NCBI RefSeq assembly: GCF_011421635.1
Contig: NZ_WTLI01000004.1
Location: 1-64,000 of the forward strand
Direction: 5' to 3'
DNA: 64,000 bases
DNA from: Paenibacillus turpanensis
GTDB taxonomy: Bacteria > Bacillota > Bacilli > Paenibacillales > YIM-B00363
How positions within the stretch are numbered: position 1 is the first letter of the stretch; every line of letters begins with the position of its first letter. The notes beneath the pieces are model-generated. The model ran no database searches. It saw only the letters and a program-made list of their open reading frames with translations, and had not been told where the DNA came from. Of this stretch, positions 9,460 through 19,054 are shown one piece after another. Made by a program: the position numbers and the translations under genes.

Positions 9460-10539
9460 TCATTCCGATTGGGACAGCTTGTGTATCGATTTGCCGGTAA
9501 AGCCGACCGTCACCTTCGTTCCCTTTCCCTGTTCCGAGCGGAGCAGCAGCGTATGCCCGAGCCGGCGGCATACCTCCTTCGCCAAATACAATCCCATCCC
9601 CGTCGATTCCTTAACGACACGCCCGTTTTCTCCGGTAAAAAAAGGATGGAACACGCGGCCGAGATCCTGCTCCGGTATGCCGATTCCCTCATCCGTTATC
9701 TCCACTTGGATTCCATCCGCCGCATTCCGGATATGGATCGTAATCTCCGCCTTCTCTTTTCCGGCCGCCAATGTATATTTCAACGCGTTGGAAAGCACCT
9801 GCCGAAACACAAAGGCGATCCACTTTTCATCCGTTTCAACGACAGGCAGCTCCGCTGATCCGACAAGCCGTGGATAAATCGATGCGCGAATCCACTGCTT
9901 CTTCTGCTCATTTATCAGCTCCCGCAGCAGTGCATCTAACGCCACCTGCTGCGGCCGCGTATCGACCTCAAGCTTGTCCAGCCGCACGGAGTATAGCATC
10001 AGGTCAAGCCCGGACGTAAGCCGCTCGTTTTCCTCGGCGATGCTGTCGAGCGCTTCCCGCAGCTGCGCCGGTGAGGCATCCGGCCCGGTCTGCTGCAGCA
10101 CCAGATCGACGACGGAGACCGGCGTCTTCATCTGATGCACCCACTGGCTCGCGAAGAGCTGCTGGCGCTCGCCCTGCTCTCTATACCGCGCCAGCTCCTG
10201 CGCGTATAGGCGGTGCTGCTCCTGCAGCAGCCTTACGAATAGCTGCTGCTCGCGCGTCGCCGCCCCCTCCAGCTGCGCCAGCCGGTCGAGCGACAGCTCT
10301 CCCTTGCGCTCAAAGCCGCGCAGCGTCCGCAGCCACTGCCGCTGCTTTAGGTAATCGATACCGATCCACAGCGCGGCCATAGCGGCGCCCAGCACCAGCA
10401 TATACACCACATTGCCGAAGCTGAGCACGACCCCCTTCTCCCCATAACCGAAATAGACCACCAGCACGACTAGGCTCAAGCTGACCGCATAGATGGACAG
10501 CGGCAGCATCCGGTCCAGCAGCCAATCCCGCCGCCTCAT
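9460..10539 (-). CDS. intramembrane-sensing (BceS-like) histidine kinase
   Basis: The 359-residue kinase has two membrane segments at about residues 13-32 and 40-62 with only a few residues outside, the hallmark of BceS-type kinases that take their signal from the transporter rather than from a ligand. The phospho-acceptor is H135 in QWVHQMKTP. The ATPase domain shows an N box (NALKYT), G1 (DEGIGIP) and a GMGLYLAKEV motif. It overlaps the regulator stop codon in an ATGA, so the two genes are translationally coupled. Confidence 0.92.
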   Translation of the reverse strand: MRRRDWLLDRMLPLSIYAVSLSLVVLVVYFGYGEKGVVLSFGNVVYMLVLGAAMAALWIGIDYLKQRQWLRTLRGFERKGELSLDRLAQLEGAATREQQLFVRLLQEQHRLYAQELARYREQGERQQLFASQWVHQMKTPVSVVDLVLQQTGPDASPAQLREALDSIAEENERLTSGLDLMLYSVRLDKLEVDTRPQQVALDALLRELINEQKKQWIRASIYPRLVGSAELPVVETDEKWIAFVFRQVLSNALKYTLAAGKEKAEITIHIRNAADGIQVEITDEGIGIPEQDLGRVFHPFFTGENGRVVKESTGMGLYLAKEVCRRLGHTLLLRSEQGKGTKVTVGFTGKSIHKLSQSE

Positions 10540-11243
10540 TCGGAAGCACCTTCCTGAAGCGCCAAACGGTACCCCTGCCCCCGGACCGTCTGCACGACCT
10601 GCGTAAGCCCCAGCTCCTCCAGCCTGCGGCGGACGCGGGTCACATTGACCGTTAACGTATTATCGTCCACAAAATCGACGTCATCCCACAGCGCTTCCAG
10701 CAGCTCTTCGCGGGAGACCACCTGTCCCTGCTTGCGGGTTAAGCATTCAAGAAGCAAAAATTCGTTTTTGGATAAGCTGACCTTAGCGCCCTTCCATTCC
10801 ACCGTAAGCCGGGAACGGTCCAGCAGCAGCCCGCCCACTGCGCGAAGCTCAAGCTCCGCGTCGGAGGCTTGCGCGTACTCGCCGTAGGCTCGGCGCAGCG
10901 CGCTTTTTACCTTGGCGGTCAGCACATCGAGATGAAACGGCTTGACGATATAGTCATCGCCGCCGTTCTCGATGGCCATGACCTGATCCATTTCCCCTTC
11001 GCGCGCCGTCACGAAAATCACCGGCGCCGTGGACACCGTGCGAATCTGACGACACCAGTAAAACCCGTCGTAGCTCGGCAAATTGATATCCAGCAGCACG
11101 AGATGCGGCTGCACCTGTACAAACTGCGTTTTCACCTCATGGAAGTGCTCCGCCACCGCTACCTCGTAGCCGTATTTGCGCAAATGCTCGGCCATAATGC
11201 CGGAGATTTTGGCATCGTCCTCGACGATCCAGATGCGGTACAT
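10536..11243 (-). CDS. OmpR-family response regulator (BceR-like)
   Basis: The 235-residue regulator has a receiver domain with acidic residues D9/D10, phospho-acceptor D52 (LLDINLPSYDG) and K101-region (DYIVKPF), then a winged-helix DNA-binding domain (about residues 140-230). The start is the ATG right after GGGGGAGAG, 30 bases downstream of another in-frame ATG that lacks such a site. It is the first gene of the regulator-kinase pair. By analogy with BceR it should activate the downstream ABC transporter genes when the cell meets a cell-wall active peptide. Confidence 0.92.
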   Translation of the reverse strand: MYRIWIVEDDAKISGIMAEHLRKYGYEVAVAEHFHEVKTQFVQVQPHLVLLDINLPSYDGFYWCRQIRTVSTAPVIFVTAREGEMDQVMAIENGGDDYIVKPFHLDVLTAKVKSALRRAYGEYAQASDAELELRAVGGLLLDRSRLTVEWKGAKVSLSKNEFLLLECLTRKQGQVVSREELLEALWDDVDFVDDNTLTVNVTRVRRRLEELGLTQVVQTVRGQGYRLALQEGASE

Positions 11244-11301
11244 GCTCTCTCCCCCGTAACCTTGTTTTTCCAATTATTGTAGCAACGGGACGTGCGGAAT
11301 A

Positions 11302-11340
11302 CAAAAGAAAAGACCCCGGCCATTGTTGGCCAAGGTCTTG
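11302..11340 (-). terminator. terminator of the sugar ABC transporter operon
   Basis: On the minus strand AAGACC-TT-GGCCA pairs with TGGCC-GG-GGTCTT, followed by TTTTCTTTT. It lies directly after the solute-binding protein gene. Confidence 0.85.
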
Positions 11341-11345
11341 ACTCC

Positions 11346-13016
11346 TTATTTGCCCTTCATTTTGCTGTACCACTCGTTTGCTTCTTTCGTCAGCTGCTCG
11401 CCGCCCGCTTTGTTCCACTTTTCTACAAAGGTATCAAAATACTCGATCGGCTTGTCCCCGGTAATGATCGAAATGATCGCCTCATCACGCATCTTCAGGA
11501 GCTCGGCCTTATACTTCGCATCGGAAGGCAGTGCGCCGATCAGCTTATTACGAACCGCACCTACGTCGTACTTGTTGTCATACGCCCATTTGTTGCGTGC
11601 CGCATTCGTATCGTGTGTCATAAAGCTAGCCGCAAATGTGCCCGCGCCCCAAGTATCCAACTCTTGCTTATCATACGGAGGCAAAAGCTTGATTTGGTTC
11701 AGTTCAGGATCCTGCGATTCCCAGTGCTTGCCACGGATCCCCATTGTTGCGGTAATATAGTTTTCTTTGGTAGTGCCCATGTTATGTTCCATGATTTGCA
11801 TAATTTTACCCATCTTGTCCGGTTCATTGTCTAACGTTTTTCCGAATACAATAACCGGAGCGTCTACGAAGTTGTTGGCGAACAAAGTGCGTTTGCCGTT
11901 CGGACCGAGCGGCGGCAGGCCATGTACGAGCGCTTCCGCAACCTTTGGATCCTTCTTGGCGATTTCCTGATAGTTTGTCCCGCCCTTATCCCCTGCAATT
12001 TCCGGAATCGGGCTATACCAGTGGTGGAACTGCGCATGACCGGTAAAGCCGATTTTACCGTTGATAAACGCATGCGATAAGCCCCAATATCCGCCAGTGT
12101 TTTCCCCAGTAATAAACTCCGGATCAAGCACGCCGTCTTTATACCACTTGTTGAGAAGCTTTAGTGCTTCCTTAACTTCCGGTTGTACGGCACCATACAC
12201 AATTTTACCGTCCCGCTCCTGCCAGAACCAATCCTGCCACTTGTGTGGACTAAAGCCAGGCAAATATCCGAAGGCACCGAAGATTACCTGCAGACCGGAT
12301 TTAGACAAGCCGTAGGTATCCTTCACCCCGTTGCCGTCCGGGTCCTCATTCGCGATTTTATATAGTGCTTGCTCGAATTCTTCCAGCGTATCCGGCGTCT
12401 TTTCGATGCCGAGCTTTTTCAGCCAGTCGCCTCTCCATACCACTGTCGTGTGGAACAACGCGGAGTCGGACAGAATAGGAAGTCCATAGATTTTGCCGTC
12501 CACCTTGGCGAAGTTCAGCCAATCCGGCTCCAGCTCTGTTGCCTTTTTGTAGACGTTGGGCATCAGCTTTTTCACAACTTCTTCTGGAATTTCAGCCAGC
12601 ACGCCTTGGTTCACGTACTCCGGAAGAGTGGTCATTTTTACTGCGTTACGGTTGTAATCCGGGATTTCCCCAGCCGCGAGGCGCATGTTGAACAGCTCCG
12701 TCACTTTGCTGTGGTCAAAATTCCAAATATCGAAGTCGACATTGAATTTTTCTTCGTAATATTTCACCATGTCGGCATCGTCAGGTACCGGCACCTTCTC
12801 ATAAGGAACCCAAGAAATCTTATACTTCTTGCCTTCGACCGGCTCGTATTTCTGTAACGCATCCGCCGAATTTGCGCCTGCGGAGCCTGCTTCGCTTGCC
12901 GCTCCACCCGTCTTGGCGGACTGCTCCGGCTGACACGCGGACAATACGAGCATCGAAGAAAGCATAAGTGCTGTAGACAAAGATACGCTGCGTTTCGTAA
13001 GAACCTTGAATCTCAT
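11346..13016 (-). CDS. LplA-like sugar ABC transporter solute-binding lipoprotein
   Basis: The 556-residue lipoprotein has a signal peptide ending in the lipobox LSAC (cysteine near residue 28) and then the large extracellular sugar-binding fold (SBP_bac_1 type) common in Paenibacillus Lpl systems. It includes a calcium-loop-like DPDGNGVKDTYGL stretch near residue 225, typical of this group. It should capture an oligosaccharide at the outer membrane face for the two permeases encoded upstream. No ATPase gene is present, so a shared MsmX-type ATPase is probably used. GGAGGG precedes the ATG. The substrate is unknown. Confidence 0.9.
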   Translation of the reverse strand: MRFKVLTKRSVSLSTALMLSSMLVLSACQPEQSAKTGGAASEAGSAGANSADALQKYEPVEGKKYKISWVPYEKVPVPDDADMVKYYEEKFNVDFDIWNFDHSKVTELFNMRLAAGEIPDYNRNAVKMTTLPEYVNQGVLAEIPEEVVKKLMPNVYKKATELEPDWLNFAKVDGKIYGLPILSDSALFHTTVVWRGDWLKKLGIEKTPDTLEEFEQALYKIANEDPDGNGVKDTYGLSKSGLQVIFGAFGYLPGFSPHKWQDWFWQERDGKIVYGAVQPEVKEALKLLNKWYKDGVLDPEFITGENTGGYWGLSHAFINGKIGFTGHAQFHHWYSPIPEIAGDKGGTNYQEIAKKDPKVAEALVHGLPPLGPNGKRTLFANNFVDAPVIVFGKTLDNEPDKMGKIMQIMEHNMGTTKENYITATMGIRGKHWESQDPELNQIKLLPPYDKQELDTWGAGTFAASFMTHDTNAARNKWAYDNKYDVGAVRNKLIGALPSDAKYKAELLKMRDEAIISIITGDKPIEYFDTFVEKWNKAGGEQLTKEANEWYSKMKGK

Positions 13017-13074
13017 TGCTTGATACCCTCCAGTAACGATTGGTTTTTGGTTTATTTGGTTGCTGCTTTATATA

Positions 13075-13098
13075 AAAGCGCGGAAAAAACTGCGCTTT
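13075..13098 (-). terminator. intercistronic hairpin between permease and binding-protein genes
   Basis: AAAGCGC and GCGCTTT form a 7-bp stem around a 10-base loop in the 163-bp gap between the second permease gene and the binding-protein gene. There is no strong T run on the minus strand, so it may protect or process the mRNA rather than stop transcription. Confidence 0.4.
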
Positions 13099-13179
13099 GT
13101 TTTTGTTCAAGGGGCTGCTAGGCGGCTCATACAAAGCACTCTGCCTTCCTTTCGGCCAAGAAATTCGAAGCATACGTGA

Positions 13180-14052
13180 TCACCCCTTCACAGCGCCGAC
13201 GAGCATACCCTTGACGAAATACTTTTGCAGGAAAGGATAAATCGCAACAATCGGAATCGTCGTTACCATTAGCGTTGCAGCTTTGATCGTTTCCGTATTG
13301 ATATTTTTCCGGTCCTCTGGAACGGCCGCTTCGAGCATATCCATCTGCCCTTCCAGCACGACACGCCGCATGACAACCTGCAGCACTTCATTTTCCGGCT
13401 TGGTCATATAAAGCAGACTGTCAAACCACGCGTTCCAGTTAGAAACCATATTCCATAAAGCTAACGTCACGACAATCGGCATCGATAACGGCAAAACGAC
13501 AGTGAACAAAATTTTCAAGTCGTTGGCGCCGTCGATCTTCGCCGACTCCTCCAGCTCCGCCGGAAGTCCGGCAAGGAAATTACGGGCGACGAGCAGCTGA
13601 AAGGCACTGATCATGGAAGGCAGAACGAGTGCCCAGACGGAGTTCATCAAGCCGAGATTTTTAACAAGCAGGTAGCTCGGGATTAATCCGCCGCTGAAAA
13701 ACATCGTAAAGATAATGAGCTGTGTCCAAAATACCCGATGCGGAAAATAATTTTTGGACAACACGTAAGCGGCGGCAATCGTTGTGACTACAGACAGCAC
13801 CGTGCCGAGCACCGTTCGCTTTATTGCGTTAATAAAGCCCGTTTGAATATAGCTGTAGCTTAGCACCTCTTCAAAGTTATCCCACGTTACTCGCTCCGGA
13901 ATAATTTTCAGCGTTGTAAAGGATACATCCGCCGGACTAAGAGACAGTGCAAGCAGATACAAAAACGGATACAGGGTTGTTATGCAAAGCAGGGTCATTA
14001 AGGTGTAGTTGCCAAGGTCAAACAAGCTCCCCCACGTAAGCCAACGTTTCAT
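13180..14052 (-). CDS. LplC/YtcP-type sugar ABC transporter permease
   Basis: The 290-residue permease has six predicted membrane segments and the cytoplasmic EAA-loop signature (ELEESAKIDGANDLKILFTVVLP), which docks the ATPase. Its length and sequence fit the LplC/YtcP group of carbohydrate importers. It pairs with the upstream LplB-like permease, from which it is separated by only 12 bases. GGGAGGG lies at normal distance before the ATG. Confidence 0.92.
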   Translation of the reverse strand: MKRWLTWGSLFDLGNYTLMTLLCITTLYPFLYLLALSLSPADVSFTTLKIIPERVTWDNFEEVLSYSYIQTGFINAIKRTVLGTVLSVVTTIAAAYVLSKNYFPHRVFWTQLIIFTMFFSGGLIPSYLLVKNLGLMNSVWALVLPSMISAFQLLVARNFLAGLPAELEESAKIDGANDLKILFTVVLPLSMPIVVTLALWNMVSNWNAWFDSLLYMTKPENEVLQVVMRRVVLEGQMDMLEAAVPEDRKNINTETIKAATLMVTTIPIVAIYPFLQKYFVKGMLVGAVKG

Positions 14053-14064
14053 TTGAAGCCCTCC

Positions 14065-15036
14065 CTACCACAAGCCATTCTGATTGACCCGATTAGCCAG
14101 CCAGTTGGCCGACAATACGAGAATCAGTGAAATGATATTCTTAAACAACCCGACGGCTGTGGCGAAGCTGTACTTCAACTGCTCCACACCGGCACGGTAC
14201 GTATAGGTGCTGAGCACATCGCCAACCTCGTAAACGGCCGGGTTTAACAGGTTGTACACCTGGTCAAAATCATCCTGGATCAGCTTTCCAATACTCAGGA
14301 TTAACATGATCGTAATCACTGGCGCGATGCCGGGCAGCGTAATATGGAACATCCGGTGAAACCGGTTCGCTCCATCTACCTTTGCTACCTCGTACAGCTC
14401 GGGGTTAATGCCGGCCATTGCCGCCAAATACACAATTGCACTCCAGCCGATATCCTTCCAAATGTCTGTCAGCACCAGCACCCACCGGAACCAGCCGGGA
14501 TCGGCCAGGAAGTAAATCGACTGCAGGCCTAACAGTTTTAAAATGTGGTTGATCGGACCGATCGACGGAGATAAGAACTGCACCAGCACCCCTGCAAGCA
14601 CAACCCATGAAATGAAGTGCGGGAAAAAGGTAACGGTCTGTACAAAGCGTTGAAAAAGCAGCTTACGCAGTTCATTTAAAAATATCGCGAACAGGATTGG
14701 CGCCGGAAATCCGATTACGAATTTCATTAAGCTTATGATCAGCGTGTTTCGAAGCACCGTCCAGAAGCTGTCCAATTCGAATAAGTATTGGAAGTGTTCA
14801 AAACCAACCCAAGGGCTCCCCGTGATTCCATCGATAAAACGGTAATTTTTAAACGCAATCTGAATCCCGTAAATCGGGACGTAATGAAATACGATAAAAT
14901 AAGCAACCGCCGGGAACAGAAGCAGCGTTAAATAGCGATGCTTCCAGTACCCATACCATGAGGATCGCTTCCAGCTTCGAGCTGTCCCCGTCTCTTTCCC
15001 GCGGCTGACCGCAGTTGTCTGCATATCGAATGACAT
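14065..15036 (-). CDS. LplB/YteP-type sugar ABC transporter permease
   Basis: The 323-residue permease carries six predicted membrane segments after a charged N-terminal tail of about 30 residues. Its EAA loop reads ELYEVAKVDGANRFHRMFHITLP. It is the first gene of the transporter operon, preceded by a 398-bp regulatory region, with the AraC-type sensor gene upstream on the same strand. AGAGAGG abuts the annotated ATG directly, so the in-frame ATG at 15024 is an alternative start that would shorten the protein by four residues. Confidence 0.9.
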   Translation of the reverse strand: MSFDMQTTAVSRGKETGTARSWKRSSWYGYWKHRYLTLLLFPAVAYFIVFHYVPIYGIQIAFKNYRFIDGITGSPWVGFEHFQYLFELDSFWTVLRNTLIISLMKFVIGFPAPILFAIFLNELRKLLFQRFVQTVTFFPHFISWVVLAGVLVQFLSPSIGPINHILKLLGLQSIYFLADPGWFRWVLVLTDIWKDIGWSAIVYLAAMAGINPELYEVAKVDGANRFHRMFHITLPGIAPVITIMLILSIGKLIQDDFDQVYNLLNPAVYEVGDVLSTYTYRAGVEQLKYSFATAVGLFKNIISLILVLSANWLANRVNQNGLW

Positions 15037-15171
15037 CCTCTCTCTGTATGTTCATGCAGCGGCGTTCAGGCTTCATCGACGCCGGTAATGCATTTCGCTT
15101 CTGCACCTCCAACATACCGAGATAAGGGGCATTCCAACAATCCAAATGTTTTGACAAGCTAGCAAAAAACG

Positions 15172-15211
15172 TTGTAAATACGGGATTTACAAGACTATTA
15201 CGATTTCGTAA
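15172..15211. promoter_or_regulatory. two adjacent dyads in the sugar transporter promoter region
   Basis: TTGTAAAT-ACGGG-ATTTACAA (15172-15192) and TTACG-ATTT-CGTAA (15198-15211) are two perfect inverted repeats, about 140-175 bases upstream of the first permease gene. The 398-bp region otherwise holds the terminator of the regulator gene and no coding sequence that I can support. The dyads are candidate operators for the adjacent AraC-type regulator or another repressor; the role is inferred. Confidence 0.4.
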
Positions 15212-15344
15212 CGGTAGCAACTTTCCTACAAAAATGACGATTTTACACTGCGTTAACACTTCGTTTATTCGGCGATAACAATGCATGCTGTCGAATTTTG
15301 CGCGATTGTCATCATCAGCTTCCACTTCGTAACTCCCCAGCATC

Positions 15345-15380
15345 TAAAAAGCAAGGAACCGCATCATCGCGATTCCTTGC
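15345..15380 (-). terminator. terminator of the cache/AraC regulator gene
   Basis: GCAAGGAA and TTCCTTGC flank a short loop with extra pairing (CGC/GCG). On the minus strand the hairpin is followed by TTTTTAG. Confidence 0.85.
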
Positions 15381-15434
15381 CTCGATTTTGGGCGTCTTTA
15401 CCTGCCCCGACTATTCTTCTTATCTTTTCCCCGC

Positions 15435-17735
15435 TCACGACTGCTGACTGTTCATCCGGAACTCGCTTGGTGTCATACCAAACGTCTCTTTAAACTTTTT
15501 GGTAAAGTACGCCGGATTGTAGTAACCCACGCTTAACGCAATTTGCTCGATATTTTCACTGCTCGTCTGCAGCAGCTCCTTCGCCTTGCTCATCCGCTCA
15601 CTCGTGACGTAATCCACATAGTTTGTACCCGTTAACGATTTAAACATTCGGCTCAAGTACGCGGGGTTCAGGGAAACTTGATCCGCCACCGCATTCAAGG
15701 ATAAATCAACCGCAAGATGATTCCGGATATGCTCCTTCACTTTATCGATCACGTGCAGCGAACGATTCTCCGAACGTTCTTTTAATAAGCTGAATGCCCG
15801 GGATACGGCAAGCATCACCCGTTCCTCCCACTGCTCAATCGTTTCCGTACCGGCCGCAAGCCTCGCCGTTTCCTCCGCCAGCAGCTCATCCTTATCGAGG
15901 CTTACCTCAAACAAAAACTGCCGGAACATATGCACCGCATCATGTGCCGCCTGCTTCGCGTATACGGTAGAAAATCTCCCTTCGCGCAGCCTGCTCTTGA
16001 CCTGCTGCAGAACCTCCTCGGCCGCAGGAAGGTCATTGGCTTTCAGCACCTTCATCCAGCGCTGCACCCAGCTACCGTCGATCGTTTCCACGCCTTCCTC
16101 CCGAAGCTGCCAGCTTTCTCCGGTAAACACCTCGATATCAGGGAACAAATAACGGTATTGGAGCTGATTCATCGCCGCCTGGTAGGACTGTCCCGCTTCC
16201 AGCAATTGCTCCGTCCACGGCCCTACAGAGGCGACCACCTGAAACATAAAATTCGCGTAGGTATAGCTCTGAACATACTCAATACGCTTTATCAGCGTTT
16301 CCTCTACCGGAGAATCGGAGAAAACGATTGCCCCTACGCCAAAGTCCGACGTTTTCACCGCTAAACAAAGCAAATCCTTCGAATTCCCGCTTTCCAGCCG
16401 TTCAATGAAGTGATACATCAAAAATTGCGCATTTTCCACATTCAGCTTGTTCACCATTTCTTCGTCAAACCGGAAAGCTAGCGCAGAGCAGTAACGAGGC
16501 GGGTTGGGAATTCCCATCAGCCGCAAATAGTCATGCAGCTGCTCCTCTCCCACCACCATATGCTGAAGGAGACTGCTTACAAAGCTTTGCTTCACGAGCG
16601 GCAAATTCGCCTGCAGCGTATCTTCAAGCTGATTCACCTTCACGGAAAGATTATCGATCAGCGTATTTATTTGTACATATTCATTTGCCGACTTGCGCGG
16701 GCCTACCCCATCACGGAATAAATCCTTCGTCCGCTCCAGCAAGGAGCGAAGCGGATGGTAGATTTGATTGGTAAACACGTTGGACACAAGTACCCCGAGC
16801 GCGATCGAGACAAGTCCGATCACGAGCAGCATCTGATGGATCGTGGCCGATTTCTCATAAAATTGGTTGATCGGGGCCATGCTGACCAGCTTCCATCCCG
16901 GAGGCGAAGTAAAAGAATTATGCGTAACCATGTGCTCGGAGCCGCCCACATCAACTACCCGGTTCCCGCTTTCTTCCGAGGCTTCGCCAACGGAGGCCAG
17001 CACGTCTTCCGGAGCAACCACACCTGCGGTGGAATACTGCGTTTGCGGACCGACGACAAATAAGTTTCCGGAGCTGAGGCCGCTCCCTTTCGATTGCAGG
17101 AGCGTCATGGCTTTGCTCGCGTCGACATTGATGACGACGTAACCAAGGTTAGCCATATCCTGACGATAAGGGTACGAAGCGACTAACGTCATCATCTTCT
17201 GACCGTCGGACCGGGTAATCGTTGACGGCGCTTCATCAAGCCATACAAAGTTACTGCCTGAAAAATCTAACGAATCCAGCCAATCTAGCTGCGTCCACTG
17301 CGCCGCCGGCTCTACCCTTTGATAGCCAGTGGTCGATGAGATCGTCATCCGGTTGTTCCGGTAATACATATCAATAGAATGAATTAATCCTTCGTTCGCA
17401 GCCGCTAAGTATTGCAGATAATCGTAGGCCTCTGCAATTTTGGCATGGTTCGGCTTTACCGAATGATTGAAAAACAGAAGCGCATGCTCCTGATTTTGCC
17501 GATTGGCCGACAGCTCGACATATACCTTTACCATTTGGTCGAATACTTGCCGCTGGAAGGTGCCCTGTACATGATCCAGCATCAAGCGGTGTGCCTTTTC
17601 AACCTCCTGATTAAAATGCTTCGTAAAGTAGGCATATGACGCCGTTCCCATGAAAATTGCTGTGACAATAATTAATATGACATAGGAAAAAACGAGCCGG
17701 TGGAAAATCGTATTGAACCGTTTCGTGATCCTCAT
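15435..17735 (-). CDS. membrane-bound sensor/AraC-family transcriptional regulator
   Basis: The 766-residue protein has a membrane segment near residues 13-35, an outer cache-like sensor region to about residue 280 and a second membrane segment near 285-305. A long helical cytoplasmic part follows, and a C-terminal AraC helix-turn-helix pair (about 665-765) contains the conserved NPAYLSRMFKSLTG and IALSVGYYNPAYFTKKFKE stretches. Regulators of this form sit next to Lpl-type sugar transporters in Paenibacillus and control them directly, as one-component membrane sensors. The start is the ATG after GGGAGGT; a longer in-frame reading of 41 codons has no site. It very probably activates the transporter encoded downstream. 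Confidence 0.9.
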   Translation of the reverse strand: MRITKRFNTIFHRLVFSYVILIIVTAIFMGTASYAYFTKHFNQEVEKAHRLMLDHVQGTFQRQVFDQMVKVYVELSANRQNQEHALLFFNHSVKPNHAKIAEAYDYLQYLAAANEGLIHSIDMYYRNNRMTISSTTGYQRVEPAAQWTQLDWLDSLDFSGSNFVWLDEAPSTITRSDGQKMMTLVASYPYRQDMANLGYVVINVDASKAMTLLQSKGSGLSSGNLFVVGPQTQYSTAGVVAPEDVLASVGEASEESGNRVVDVGGSEHMVTHNSFTSPPGWKLVSMAPINQFYEKSATIHQMLLVIGLVSIALGVLVSNVFTNQIYHPLRSLLERTKDLFRDGVGPRKSANEYVQINTLIDNLSVKVNQLEDTLQANLPLVKQSFVSSLLQHMVVGEEQLHDYLRLMGIPNPPRYCSALAFRFDEEMVNKLNVENAQFLMYHFIERLESGNSKDLLCLAVKTSDFGVGAIVFSDSPVEETLIKRIEYVQSYTYANFMFQVVASVGPWTEQLLEAGQSYQAAMNQLQYRYLFPDIEVFTGESWQLREEGVETIDGSWVQRWMKVLKANDLPAAEEVLQQVKSRLREGRFSTVYAKQAAHDAVHMFRQFLFEVSLDKDELLAEETARLAAGTETIEQWEERVMLAVSRAFSLLKERSENRSLHVIDKVKEHIRNHLAVDLSLNAVADQVSLNPAYLSRMFKSLTGTNYVDYVTSERMSKAKELLQTSSENIEQIALSVGYYNPAYFTKKFKETFGMTPSEFRMNSQQS

Positions 17736-17933
17736 GACTACCTCCCGAATCTGCGTATCTATGATGAACATTCGTATTTTTTGATAATTATAACGAACGG
17801 GAGGCAAATCTAATGTAAAGATATGATGAAGATGCATGAAAAAAGGCCTAAAAAACAAGAAATATGCGGATTTGTGATAGAAGATACGAATATTGATAGC
17901 GGCTTTTTCTCAGTAAAAAGCACTAGAAGGCGG

Positions 17934-17973
17934 TAAACAAAAACTCTCCCGCCGATCTGCCAGCTGGGAGAGT
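17934..17973 (-). terminator. terminator of the RpiR-family regulator gene
   Basis: ACTCTCCC and GGGAGAGT form an 8-bp stem. On the minus strand it runs into TTTTTGTTT. Confidence 0.82.
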
Positions 17974-18018
17974 TGTTGGTGTGGAAGCACGGACCTTTAC
18001 AATTTTTAAACATACTGC

Positions 18019-18852
18019 CTATCTCGGCAGCTGCAAATCGTACCGCTTGCGCAGCTCGCTCAGCTGGCCCAGCTTCTCCAGCACCAGATCCTTGCGCTTC
18101 AGGCCGATGCCCAAAATTAAATTTTCTACAATAAAGGTCGGAGCGATCATCGAGTGAAACTCCCACACCTCCCCACGGCTGGCAAACAGCGTCAGATCCG
18201 CCTGCTCAGAAAACTCCGATACGAGCCGGTCTGTGATCAAAAGTGTGCGGCAGCCCGTCTGTTTGGCAAAATCGAGCAGCACCTTCGCCTCCGGAAGCAT
18301 TCGAATAAAGCCGAACAGCACGATAACATCCTCCGCCCCGATATGCAGCAGGCTTTCATACAACTCATGCCCGCTCTTCGGAAGCGTGCGAAAGGACAAG
18401 CCCAGCCTGCTCATACGAAAGCTCATCAGCTGCCCGAGCCCCTCGGACGGTCCCGGCGCGTAAATATAAATTTGGCGTGCCGTATGCAGGGAATCGACCG
18501 CCTGCTCAAATGCTTCCTGCCGAAAATGGTTCACCGTTTCCTGCAGATGCGCCATGCTCAGCTCCATGAGCTGGCTCGGGAGCTCACTTGCATTCACCTT
18601 ATTAATGGTATTTTTCATTTTGTTGGCCGGGGTCACTTCATAATGCTCGCGGAGGAAGGTTTTCACTTCCTTCAGGTTGCGGAACCCGACCGCCTTCCAA
18701 AATCGGGACACCGAGGCAATGCTGAGCCCGACCTCATCGGCAATTTCCTGCTCGGTCATATAGAGCACGCGCTGCGTGTTTTTTTGAATATAATCGGCGA
18801 TTTTCTGTTGGTTTGACGATAAAGACTCCACATTCCAGTCAAAATGAATCAT
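18019..18852 (-). CDS. RpiR/MurR-family regulator with SIS domain
   Basis: The 277-residue regulator has an N-terminal RpiR helix-turn-helix (about residues 1-75; the recognition stretch is MTEQEIADEVGLSIASVSRF) and a C-terminal SIS sugar-phosphate-binding domain (about 110-250). Members usually repress nearby genes and respond to phosphorylated sugars. It is divergent from the ECF transporter operon, with a 202-bp shared region, and is the obvious candidate regulator of it. AGGAGG precedes the ATG. The pairing of a sugar-phosphate sensor with an ECF (vitamin or metal type) importer is not a common arrangement. Confidence 0.9.
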   Translation of the reverse strand: MIHFDWNVESLSSNQQKIADYIQKNTQRVLYMTEQEIADEVGLSIASVSRFWKAVGFRNLKEVKTFLREHYEVTPANKMKNTINKVNASELPSQLMELSMAHLQETVNHFRQEAFEQAVDSLHTARQIYIYAPGPSEGLGQLMSFRMSRLGLSFRTLPKSGHELYESLLHIGAEDVIVLFGFIRMLPEAKVLLDFAKQTGCRTLLITDRLVSEFSEQADLTLFASRGEVWEFHSMIAPTFIVENLILGIGLKRKDLVLEKLGQLSELRKRYDLQLPR

Positions 18853-18948
18853 GGCTTCCTCCTGTTTGTACGACGACCGTGCAATCGTTTGGCGCTTCCC
18901 ATATATGTCTAATCATATCACACTGCATAATGAAAATATTTTTACACA

Positions 18949-18976
18949 TTGTAATCATATGAAATAAAAATTACAA
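18949..18976. promoter_or_regulatory. candidate operator dyad between the rpiR-like gene and the ECF operon
   Basis: TTGTAAT (18949-18955) and ATTACAA (18970-18976) form an inverted repeat with a 14-base spacer in the divergent intergenic region. It would suit a dimeric RpiR-type regulator; this is inference. A possible promoter for the ECF operon (TTGACT, then TACAAT) has a 20-base spacer, which is too long to be convincing. Confidence 0.3.
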
Positions 18977-19054
18977 TTACTTAACACTGCGTTGACTTGC
19001 TTTTAACGAATCGCGTCTACAATGGCTGTAATGAAACCAAGGAGGCGTTCCCCT

